From Gammaproteobacteria bacterium (GTDB lineage Bacteria; Pseudomonadota; Gammaproteobacteria; 21-64-14): a stretch of DNA of 37,251 nt. The notes beneath the pieces are model-generated. The model did not search any database and was not told the origin of the DNA. It saw only the letters and a program-made list of their open reading frames with translations. The stretch spans positions 1-37,251 of the forward strand of contig JALUXX010000058.1 of assembly GCA_027013145.1 (NCBI GenBank). The letters run 5' to 3'. Shown piece by piece: positions 25,966 to 33,671 of this stretch (position 1 is the stretch's first letter; every line of letters begins with the position of its first letter). A program made the translations under genes and the position numbers.

Positions 25966-28940
25966 GCCGCCGCGCCGGGTTCGTACTGCTGATCGGGACG
26001 CTGCTTGCCGCGGGTCCCGCCGCTGCGGCGGGCACCGCGGCCCCCGCCGCGCCGGCACCGGCGTCGCTGGCCCAGGCGCGGGCCCTGGTCTCCCAGCGGC
26101 ACTACGCGCGGGCGCTCGCGATCTATCGGGCGTTGCTGAAAAAGACCCCGGACGATGCGAATCTCCTCATCGAGACGGCCCGGGTCTACGGATGGAACGA
26201 TCAGAACGGCCGGTCCGCGGCGCTCTACGAGCGCGTATTGAAGGTGGCGCCCGACCGGCGCGCGGACGTGCTGCCCTCGCTGCCCTGGCAGTTGCTCTGG
26301 GCGAAGCAGCCGCACCGGGCCGTGCATTACTTCAGGGAGTATCTCGCGCAGCATCCGGGGGACATCAAGGCGCGCCTGGGTTATGCGCAGGCGCTCGCCG
26401 CCGCCGGCGACTCGGCCGCGGCGCTGAAGGCCTACCGGAAGGTGCTCGCGAGCGAGCCGAACAATGCGCGCGCACGTCTCGGCGTCGCGCGGGCGCTGGT
26501 GCGGGCGCACGATTACGCCCCCGCGCTCGCGCAGTACCGCACGCTGCTCGCGGCGAAGCCCGATGACGCGGACCTGCTGATCGAGGCGGCCCGTGTCTAC
26601 GGCTGGGACAACCGCAACGCGGACTCGGCACGCCTGTATGAGCGGGTGATCCGGGTTGCGCCCGCGCGTCGTGCGGATGTCCTGCTGCCGCTGGCGTGGC
26701 AGCTCCTCTGGTCCCGGCAGGCGCAGGCCGCGGTCCCGTATTTCGAGGAGTACGTGCGGGCTCACCCCAAGGACGCCAAGGCGCGCCTCGGTCTGGCCGA
26801 GGCGCTGATGTACAGCGGTCACTGGCGCCGCGCGCAGGTGCAGTACGCGCGCGTGCTGCGCTCGTCCCCGCAGAACTGGCGCGCGCAGCTCGGGATCGCC
26901 CGGGCCCTGGTCAAGCGCAAGGACTATCCGGCGGCGCTGGAGGTCTATCGCAAGGTGCTGCTGGCGCGTCCGCGTGACGCGAACCTGCTCATCGAGGTCG
27001 CGCGCGTCTACGGCTGGAACAACGAGAACCGCCGCTCGGCACAGCTCTATCGGCGGGTGCTCGAGGTGGCGCCGTACCGGCGCCGCGACGTGGAGCGCCC
27101 GCTCGCCTTCCAGCTCCTGTGGTCGGGGCAGGGCGCGCAGGCCCTGCCGTATTTTCGCGCGGTTTTGGCGCGCAACCCGGGCGATCTCAAGGCGCGCCTG
27201 GGCTATGCGCAGGCCCTGGCCGCCTCCGGAAAGGACGGTCCCGCGGTCGTGGAATTCCGCCGCGTGCTGGCCGCCGAACCCGCCAACCGGGCCGCCCGCC
27301 TCGATGCGGCGCGGGCACTGGTCGCGGAGCATCGTTATCGGGCCGCGCTGGCCGACTACGACCGGCTTCTGAAGGCGCGCCCGGACGACGCGAACCTGCT
27401 CATCGAGACCGCACGCGTCTACGGGTGGGACAACCGCAACGCCCGTGCGGCGGCGCTCTACGAGCGCGTCCTTCAGGTGGCCCCGCAACGGCGCCCGGTG
27501 GTGATCCTGCCGTTGGCCTGGCAGCTCACCTGGGCCGGCCGGCCCGAACGAGCGGTCCCGCTGTTCCGGGAGTATCTGCGCGGCCATCCCAACGACGTCG
27601 CTGCACGGGTGGGCCTGGCCGATGCGCTCGCCGACGCCGGGCGATTGCACGCCGCCCTGCGGGAATACCGCGCCGCGTTGAAGCGCAGGCCGGACGATCT
27701 CGACGCCGCCTACGGGGAGGCCCGCGTGCTGGGCTGGATGGGCCGCTACCGCAGCGCCGAGGCGGTCTACCGCGGGATACTCCGTCGCGACCCGAACGCC
27801 TTCGGCGCTCAGGCCGGCCTGGAGCAGGTCAGGAACTGGAACGGCGCGCACCGCTCCGCGGCGCGTGAGATGGCCGTCCTCCTGCGAAAGCATCCACAAG
27901 ACGCAGGTCTGCGGCATGACCTCGCCACCGCCCAGTACTGGTCGGGATTCGGTGATCTGGCGCTGGGGACCCTCGACGGATCGCGCCGGCCCGCCGACGT
28001 CGCCTTGCGCCGCCACATCCGGCGCGATCTGGCCCCCACCGTTTCGGCGTCCCTGTTCGGATCCACGGACAGCGATCGCCTGCACATCGTCGGGGTCACG
28101 CTCAACGCGAATTATCACTTCGACGCCGCACGGTGGCTGGGGCTTTCCTACCGCGTCGCGCACCTGCAGCAGCACAATGCGGCGATCCCGGCCGACAACG
28201 TCCTCTACGGGCGCGAGGTGCTGGTCAGCGGCGGTCAGCGTCTCGGCGGGCTGCACTCGCCGGTCGGCACCCTGTGGCCGTCGGTCGCGCTCGGCGTGCG
28301 CAAGTACTCCGACTGGCAGACCTTCGCCTGGCGCGCCAACGCCAAGTGGATCCCGGCCGATCGCTGGCGCGTGGATCTCTATTCCGGCAACGAGGTCATC
28401 GAGAACATCCGTTCGATTCAGAACCAGGTGACTTTCCACTCCGCGGACGCGGACGTGAGCTGGCAGGTCCTGCCGCGCATCAACCTCGGTGTCGGCGGCG
28501 GCGGGGGCGTGTTCGACGACCGCTTCGGCGACCACAACTCGCGCTGGCGCGTGCGCAGCCACCTGCTCGGCGTGCTCTACCTGCACCCGCGCATCTTCGC
28601 CGAGTGGAATTTCCTCTACTTCAACGATTCGAACCCGAACGTACAGGTCGGCTACTACAACCCCGGAGCCTATTGGGAGAACCGTCTCACCGTCGGTGCT
28701 TCCTACCGCTGGCGCGGTTGGGAGTTGGCCGGGCGCGGCGGCGGCGGGCGCCTGACGGAAGACCCCGGCGGCACCTCGGACTGGATGTACTTCTGGCAGG
28801 CGAGCGTGGGGCGGGACTTCGGCCGCGCCGGGGAGCTCCGCCTGGTGGCCGGGCGCACCGACTCCAAGCAGTTCGCCAGCACCACCGGCGCCGGCTACAG
28901 CCGGACCTATCTAAGCCTCGGCTATATCTATCGTTTCTAA
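25962..28940 (+). CDS. TPR-containing outer-membrane protein with C-terminal beta-barrel, PgaA/YaiO-like
   Basis: A 992-residue protein with a Sec signal peptide (residues 1-22, ending AAAA). Residues 40-680 are tetratricopeptide repeats; within them a 137-residue module recurs four times with an exact 411-base period, starting at residues 64, 201, 338 and 475, each beginning DANLLIE.ARVYGW or close to it. The last 300 residues alternate aromatic and polar residues and end SLGYIYRF, with a terminal Phe, as outer-membrane barrels do. By context it would export the polymer made by the upstream synthase. The ATG at 25962 overlaps the synthase stop. It differs from PgaA and BcsC by the regular long repeat, so I leave the symbol empty. 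Confidence 0.82.
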   Translation: MSRRAGFVLLIGTLLAAGPAAAAGTAAPAAPAPASLAQARALVSQRHYARALAIYRALLKKTPDDANLLIETARVYGWNDQNGRSAALYERVLKVAPDRRADVLPSLPWQLLWAKQPHRAVHYFREYLAQHPGDIKARLGYAQALAAAGDSAAALKAYRKVLASEPNNARARLGVARALVRAHDYAPALAQYRTLLAAKPDDADLLIEAARVYGWDNRNADSARLYERVIRVAPARRADVLLPLAWQLLWSRQAQAAVPYFEEYVRAHPKDAKARLGLAEALMYSGHWRRAQVQYARVLRSSPQNWRAQLGIARALVKRKDYPAALEVYRKVLLARPRDANLLIEVARVYGWNNENRRSAQLYRRVLEVAPYRRRDVERPLAFQLLWSGQGAQALPYFRAVLARNPGDLKARLGYAQALAASGKDGPAVVEFRRVLAAEPANRAARLDAARALVAEHRYRAALADYDRLLKARPDDANLLIETARVYGWDNRNARAAALYERVLQVAPQRRPVVILPLAWQLTWAGRPERAVPLFREYLRGHPNDVAARVGLADALADAGRLHAALREYRAALKRRPDDLDAAYGEARVLGWMGRYRSAEAVYRGILRRDPNAFGAQAGLEQVRNWNGAHRSAAREMAVLLRKHPQDAGLRHDLATAQYWSGFGDLALGTLDGSRRPADVALRRHIRRDLAPTVSASLFGSTDSDRLHIVGVTLNANYHFDAARWLGLSYRVAHLQQHNAAIPADNVLYGREVLVSGGQRLGGLHSPVGTLWPSVALGVRKYSDWQTFAWRANAKWIPADRWRVDLYSGNEVIENIRSIQNQVTFHSADADVSWQVLPRINLGVGGGGGVFDDRFGDHNSRWRVRSHLLGVLYLHPRIFAEWNFLYFNDSNPNVQVGYYNPGAYWENRLTVGASYRWRGWELAGRGGGGRLTEDPGGTSDWMYFWQASVGRDFGRAGELRLVAGRTDSKQFASTTGAGYSRTYLSLGYIYRF

Positions 28941-28977
28941 CGCGTAGAAACCCGGGAGATTTTCCGGCCCGGAAGTC

Positions 28978-29003
28978 GGCGGGGCCCTTGAAAAGGCCCC
29001 GCC
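28978..29003. terminator. GC-rich hairpin after the outer-membrane gene, overlapping the tRNA promoter
   Basis: Perfect 9-base arms GGCGGGGCC (28978-28986) and GGCCCCGCC (28995-29003) enclose the 8-base loop CTTGAAAA. No T run follows, so it is not a classical intrinsic terminator, though it could slow polymerase or shield the mRNA 3' end. The loop contains the -35 box of the tRNA promoter. Confidence 0.5.
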
Positions 29004-29016
29004 CGGTCGGTAGAAT
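28988..29016 (+). promoter_or_regulatory. Sigma-70 promoter of the initiator tRNA gene
   Basis: TTGAAA (28988-28993) and TAGAAT (29011-29016) are separated by exactly 17 bases, with five of six matches each. The start would be near 29023, seven bases before the mature tRNA 5' end, which fits a short 5' leader for RNase P. Confidence 0.7.
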
Positions 29017-29029
29017 GCCGCTCTCCTGG

Positions 29030-29106
<77 letters not shown>

Positions 29107-29128
29107 ACAAATTAGGACGTTACCCACC

Positions 29129-29181
29129 AAGCGACACCCCCAATCGCGGAGCCCCCAATTGCGCGGGTCCTGGGGTCGCTT
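29129..29181. repeat. Imperfect inverted repeat downstream of tRNA-fMet
   Basis: AAGCGACACCCC near the left end pairs with GGGGTCGCTT at the right, with a small bulge; CCCCCAAT occurs twice between them. It could end tRNA transcription, but no T run follows. Confidence 0.4.
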
Positions 29182-29314
29182 GACATTCCACCTCCCGACT
29201 GTTGCAGGACGGTCCACCATCGAGCTAATGCTACCTCAGTTTTGTGCAGCAGAGTCGCTGACATTTGGATCTGGACCTGAGATGCTGACCTCCTGACTCG
29301 GGTGGGGTAATGCC

Positions 29315-29338
29315 GCCGGCGGGCCGAAGCCCGCCGGC
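29315..29338. terminator. Perfect 10-base hairpin with CGAA tetraloop at the 3' end of the lipoprotein gene
   Basis: Arms GCCGGCGGGC (29315-29324) and GCCCGCCGGC (29329-29338) close on CGAA. It starts 18 bases beyond the minus-strand stop at 29356, a normal position for a terminator, but a U tract is missing on that strand. Confidence 0.5.
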
Positions 29339-29355
29339 AGGTGATAGCTGCCGGA

Positions 29356-31593
29356 TCAGCGGCTGATGTAGGCCTCCCCGACTTCCTTTACGACATCCGT
29401 GGAACCGTTGCCCGTGCTGACCAAATACAGCGCCTTGGTACCGCCCAGCGGCCAGTAGATGTCGAAGTACTCACCTCCCGTGATGGGCACTCCCTCGATA
29501 TGGTACATCCCGTTCGTCAGTGACGCCTTCATGGTTGCCGGCGCCGTGGTCATGCCGGAAATGGTCATGGTCGCGGTAGGTGCGGCGCCGCCGCTGCCGG
29601 CCGTGATCTCGATCTCGCCCGTATGGAACGCGCTCTTGAAACGCGTGTAGTCGTCCGCGTACAGGGCGCGGGCGAGGAACGTGAGATGCCCGCTGAACGC
29701 GCTCGGGGTCGTCGCCCCAGACACGAAGGGGAACGCGACAAAAGGCTCAGGCCAGTTCTTCGAACGGAATACCCCCGGCTGGGTCGGATCGAGCTGCGAC
29801 ATAGTCGTCGCCGGGGTGGCGCAGTCGCCCATACTGAAGCCGTTCGTGCCCATCTTGGCGCAGCCCCCGTCCTGGCGCATGCCGGTCATCGCGCCCGAAG
29901 GTGCCAACTCCATGATCTCGGCGGAATCGCCGAGGCCGTTGGCGTGGTCCGCCATGTCGTTGCCGTTGTCGTCCTTTTCGGCCGCGATCATGGACCCGTT
30001 CATGACGAAGGCTCCCATGAGCCCAGGAGTCTCGAAGGTCGCCGATCCGCCGGCAGCGCTCAACGCCGAGGTATCGAGCAGGTTGCTGGACCCGAACGAG
30101 GAGAGCTGGAACTCCGCTTGGCTTGTCGCCTGGGTGTGGGTGAGGCCCACGACCCACGGTCCGACCGAGGCGATTTCGAGATCGTACTTCTTGTTCGGCT
30201 GGAGCGAAGGGATGACCGCGTCGCTGCGTGCCAGATAGACGTTTCCGAAGCCCTGGATGACCCCGGAGGTATCGGTCTTCACATAGATGCCTTGGCGGTT
30301 CCCGGGTGCGAACATGACGTACACATCATTGACCGTGGTGGTGCCGCTCACTACGTTGTAATGGATCACCACGATGTCGGCCGGGAAGGTCGTGGTTCCG
30401 CTGGTAAACGAGTAGACGCCCGAGTTGAGCGCGTTGTACTTCAGCGTCAGGGCGTTGGGGACCGCGACGGTGGCGTTCTTGGCGCTATTCGCGGTAACGA
30501 CGCCAAGGGAGATATCGGGTGTCACGGCCGTCTTGGCGTCGATGGTATTGAAGGTCACGTCGCCCCAGCCGAGATCCTCCCCCTTCCCGAAGACCTCGTG
30601 GGCCAACAGCCGGTACTTCTGGCCCTGGTACAGCGCCTGTATCGCCGCGGTCAGCTTGGTCGTATCGACCCCGGTGGTGGGCACGAATGCTGCGACGAAC
30701 ACGCCGCGACTCAGATCCGAAGGCGTAGGCGCCGACAGGTTCCCGAGGGTGGACTGGTTTCCGCTGACGTCGCCGAACAGGCCGACCGTGCCTGCGATCC
30801 GTGACAGAAAGGTCGGCGCGGTGGAACTGTCGGTGATGTTCAGCAGCATCGCGTCGCCTTGAACTTTCCCGGTGATGATCTCGCCGCCCGATCCGGTGCC
30901 GCTGATGTCACCGCTGCTCGATATGGTCGCGTCGGCAGCGTTGAGTGCCAGCGATCCGCTCGAGAAGAACGTCGATATGTTCTGGCCGAGATTCTGGTTG
31001 TTGATGGAAAAGAAAACGATTTTGTAGCTGCCGGCCGCAAGGGAGGTCTTCTGCGTCCCCGACGCCAGGGTCTTGTCGAGCGCCGTCTGGAGCGTTGCGT
31101 TGCTCACCGGGTCGCCGTACAGGTCCGTCGTCGTCAGACCGAGCCTGGTGGCGAGAGCGCTTTGGGCCGTGCTCAGCGATTGAGTCAGCGACGACTGGGC
31201 CAGCACATTGGTGATGGGGGAGACATGGAGGCTGCCGCCGCTGCTGGAACCCGCGAAGAAAAGGGTCGGGGCGGGCATTCCGGTATCGATGTTGGTGCCG
31301 CCCTCGGTCTTGAGGTAGACCGTCGAGGGGGCGGTCGATACGGTCAGCGCGACGCTGAAATTTCCGTTCGCGTCGGTCGTTCCCGATCCGATCTGTTGAG
31401 TCATCGCTGAATCGCTGTAGACGGTCACCGCGGCATTCTTGACATATCCGTCGATGACGTTTCCCTTCAGCACGCTTGAGGCCGCAGCCGGTGTGCCGGC
31501 GCTTCCGGAACCCCCGGAGCATCCCGCGAGCACGCTTGCGGCGAGTGCCGCGGCCACCAAGCCGCGCACCGCCCGATTGGGAATTGCGTACAT
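29356..31593 (-). CDS. Large secreted lipoprotein of unknown function
   Basis: The 745-residue product starts with a lipoprotein signal peptide whose lipobox is VLAGC, so Cys25 would be acylated, followed by a flexible Gly/Ser/Ala linker. Residues about 43-110 look like a carboxypeptidase-regulatory-like or Ig-type beta domain (NVIDGYVKNAAVTVYSD and the TTDANGNFSV turn). The rest is a long, beta-rich, Ser/Thr/Gly-rich body without a family I recognise. It contains two cysteines near GGCAKMG and MGDCATP that may form a disulfide. The ATG at 31593 has an excellent ribosome site, AAGGGGAGGT. It is monocistronic and opposite to its neighbours. A surface or outer-membrane location is inferred. Confidence 0.75.
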   Translation of the reverse strand: MYAIPNRAVRGLVAAALAASVLAGCSGGSGSAGTPAAASSVLKGNVIDGYVKNAAVTVYSDSAMTQQIGSGTTDANGNFSVALTVSTAPSTVYLKTEGGTNIDTGMPAPTLFFAGSSSGGSLHVSPITNVLAQSSLTQSLSTAQSALATRLGLTTTDLYGDPVSNATLQTALDKTLASGTQKTSLAAGSYKIVFFSINNQNLGQNISTFFSSGSLALNAADATISSSGDISGTGSGGEIITGKVQGDAMLLNITDSSTAPTFLSRIAGTVGLFGDVSGNQSTLGNLSAPTPSDLSRGVFVAAFVPTTGVDTTKLTAAIQALYQGQKYRLLAHEVFGKGEDLGWGDVTFNTIDAKTAVTPDISLGVVTANSAKNATVAVPNALTLKYNALNSGVYSFTSGTTTFPADIVVIHYNVVSGTTTVNDVYVMFAPGNRQGIYVKTDTSGVIQGFGNVYLARSDAVIPSLQPNKKYDLEIASVGPWVVGLTHTQATSQAEFQLSSFGSSNLLDTSALSAAGGSATFETPGLMGAFVMNGSMIAAEKDDNGNDMADHANGLGDSAEIMELAPSGAMTGMRQDGGCAKMGTNGFSMGDCATPATTMSQLDPTQPGVFRSKNWPEPFVAFPFVSGATTPSAFSGHLTFLARALYADDYTRFKSAFHTGEIEITAGSGGAAPTATMTISGMTTAPATMKASLTNGMYHIEGVPITGGEYFDIYWPLGGTKALYLVSTGNGSTDVVKEVGEAYISR

Positions 31594-32411
31594 TGTTGGT
31601 ACCTCCCCTTTGGCCGGTTCGCGATCCCTTTTGCGCGAAGCGGCGTTTCCGGTGCCAATGGTCCTTACCAACCGCAGTCCAAACCGGTACACGGACGTGT
31701 TTCCGGGATGGGCTGCAGTCCCCCTAACTACAGCGTGCTAATCGGCACGGACAGGTGGTTGGTTTAGGCCATTTTCACGGGGAGAGGCGGAAGCCGGCAT
31801 GATATAGGAGAGACAAGTACGTAGAGGAAGGGAGAACAACTACAAATCTGAATGATTGGTTAGCGGCGATGCACGGTTCGGGCGCATTGCGAATTCCGGG
31901 CCCGCGAGAAGGCTGGAGAGAATTGCGTGCCCTGGCGCATCCCGGTTGCGGGGCCCGGCTCCAGGAAAAAACGAATCAGTCTAGCCCCGAACTTTTTGCT
32001 GGTCTTGATCCAGCTCAAATCGCCGTCGGGTCATCGAAGGGACAATTCCCCAGGCCGATTGTACGGCCGCGCCGACGGGTGGCCCTGAGGGGCCTCTGGA
32101 TCCGGGTCGCTCCGGGGATGGCGCGGGTGCATACCGCTGCGGGGCGGGGCTATTAAAGAAGTGCCGGCGTGGCCCGAGGAGTGTACCACCTGCTCCGAGG
32201 TTGCCTGAGCCCGAGCCGCCAGGAGGTCAAGGTCGTGGGTTCGTTTGTCCGAAGTCCTGCGTCGTGTCCACGTCCGCCGAACGTCGCTACGCTAGGAGCG
32301 GTCCTCAATAGGTTCTGCGTCGTGACGCTGGCCGGTGGCTTGACTCAATATCCCTGTATTTCGCCCGGCGGTGCATGCAGCAACCGATAAGACGAACATA
32401 GGGTAATCGAG
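31594..32411. other. Intergenic region between the divergent lipoprotein and cox genes
   Basis: About 820 bases carry the upstream regions of both transcripts. GC content drops near 31800-31860, which has runs such as GATATAGGAG. A possible FNR-type site lies at 32005-32018. Short open frames at 31869-32156 and 32169-32390 have no family features. I found no convincing sigma-70 promoter for coxB. Confidence 0.45.
32005..32018. promoter_or_regulatory. FNR/ANR-like half-palindrome upstream of coxB
   Basis: TTGAT, four bases, CTCAA gives nine of ten positions of the FNR consensus TTGAT-N4-ATCAA. It lies about 400 bases before coxB, far for direct control unless the transcript starts well upstream. 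One such match in 800 bases may be chance. Confidence 0.2.
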
Positions 32412-33635
32412 ATGCGGGCGAAGATACGGCTGCAAATAGTGTTGGCCGGCACCGCGATGGGTGCCTTTGTTACGAACACCGTGCGAGCGAAGGCGTTCTA
32501 TAATTTCCCAACCCCCGTAACCCCGGTCGCCGAAGACACGCTCTTCATTCATGATCTGTTCCTGGCGATCATCACGGTGCTCTTCATCATCGCCCTCGGG
32601 GTCCTGCTCTACTCCGTGGTCCGGCACCGCCGCAGCCGCAACCCGGAGCCGGCGACGTTCACCGGTCCGAGGACACGCAGGCAGTGGATGTGGAGCGCGG
32701 TTCCGGTTCTCGTGATGATCGTGATCGACTATATCGTGCTCGGAATCCCGTCTGTCGAGGCGATCATGACGCTTTCCAACAAGGGACATGACCGGCTCGT
32801 GGTCGTTGCAACGGCGAGTCAGTGGAAGTGGCACTACGCCTATCCAAGGTACGGAATCGGGTTCAACAGCGTGCTGTCGACCCCTCGCGACGAAATCTAC
32901 GGCAACGCACCGAAGGACAAGCACTTTCTGTTGGAGGTCAATCATCCATTGGTCCTTCCGACCGGGGAGAAGGTCGGCATCGTGCTGAAGTCGACCGATG
33001 TGATCCACGGCTTCTGGGTACCCGCCTTCGGGATCAAGCAGGATGTGATCCCCGGCTACCTACGCAAGACCTGGGTCAAAATCGACAGGCCGGGAACCTA
33101 CCGCGGCCAGTGTTCGGAACTCTGCGGCGTTGGGCACTCGTTCATGCCGATCGTCGTGGTGGCCAAGACCCCCGCCGCCTTCCATGAGTGGGTTGTCGCC
33201 GAGCAGGCACGGGAGGCGGGCGCGCGGGCGGCGGCCACACAGACGTGGAGCCGGCAGCGGTTGATGACGCGAGGAAAGGTCGTGTTCGACCGGAACTGCG
33301 CGGTCTGCCACCAGGCCAGCGGTCTCGGTATCCCAGGAACCTTCCCGCCGATCGCCACCGGGCACCCGTTCTCGGCATCCAAGGCGCTGCTGGACAAGCT
33401 CTCCGCGCGTGGTTTCTACAAGGACGGTCGGATCGTCGAGGGGCCGTTGTCGAACCATATCGACATCGTTCTGCACGGCATCCCGGGGACGCCGATGCCG
33501 GCGTTCGGAAAACAACTGAACGCATCAGACATCGCGTCCGTGATCACCTATGAGCGCAACGCCTTCGGAAACCGCACCGGACAGGTCGTACAACCGAGCC
33601 GCATCGTAGCCGCCCGGCGCGCGAAGGCGAACTGA
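32412..33635 (+). CDS. coxB: Cytochrome c oxidase subunit II with fused C-terminal cytochrome c domain (caa3-like)
   Basis: The electron-entry subunit, 407 residues. After a signal-like N-terminus there are two transmembrane helices (about 48-72 and 95-115), then the periplasmic cupredoxin domain. All Cu-A ligands are present: H199 (VIHGFW), C234, E236, C238, H242 and M245 (QCSELCGVGHSFM). A C-terminal cytochrome c domain follows, with CAVCH (296-300) for heme attachment and M362 in GTPMPAF as the distal ligand. The glutamate that begins the E-x-x-W motif of helix 2 and guards the K channel elsewhere is Gln91 here (QWMW). coxA starts 36 bases later. Confidence 0.95.
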   Translation: MRAKIRLQIVLAGTAMGAFVTNTVRAKAFYNFPTPVTPVAEDTLFIHDLFLAIITVLFIIALGVLLYSVVRHRRSRNPEPATFTGPRTRRQWMWSAVPVLVMIVIDYIVLGIPSVEAIMTLSNKGHDRLVVVATASQWKWHYAYPRYGIGFNSVLSTPRDEIYGNAPKDKHFLLEVNHPLVLPTGEKVGIVLKSTDVIHGFWVPAFGIKQDVIPGYLRKTWVKIDRPGTYRGQCSELCGVGHSFMPIVVVAKTPAAFHEWVVAEQAREAGARAAATQTWSRQRLMTRGKVVFDRNCAVCHQASGLGIPGTFPPIATGHPFSASKALLDKLSARGFYKDGRIVEGPLSNHIDIVLHGIPGTPMPAFGKQLNASDIASVITYERNAFGNRTGQVVQPSRIVAARRAKAN

Positions 33636-33671
33636 CTGCGCGCCACATCGGATGGGGGAGGGAGCACCGAC

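Noticed and set aside
26151-27794. Assembly artefact as the cause of the fourfold repeat
   Set aside because: The copies differ at many codons while the period stays exact, which is not what a duplicated read stack gives.
25845-28586. Long minus-strand open frame of about 913 codons across the outer-membrane protein gene
   Set aside because: It is antisense to a gene with signal peptide, TPR motifs and coupled start; its predicted protein is rich in His/Arg/Gln and has no family features. Such shadows are common in high-GC DNA.
32151-32156. TATTAA as -10 of a coxB promoter
   Set aside because: No acceptable -35 lies 16-18 bases upstream and the distance to coxB is large.
32340-32368. TTGACT at 32340-32345 as the -35 of a coxB promoter
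   Set aside because: The bases at the expected -10 position are GC-rich and do not match.
31869-32390. Small genes in the cox upstream region
   Set aside because: The two short open frames lack ribosome sites and family features and have intergenic-like composition.
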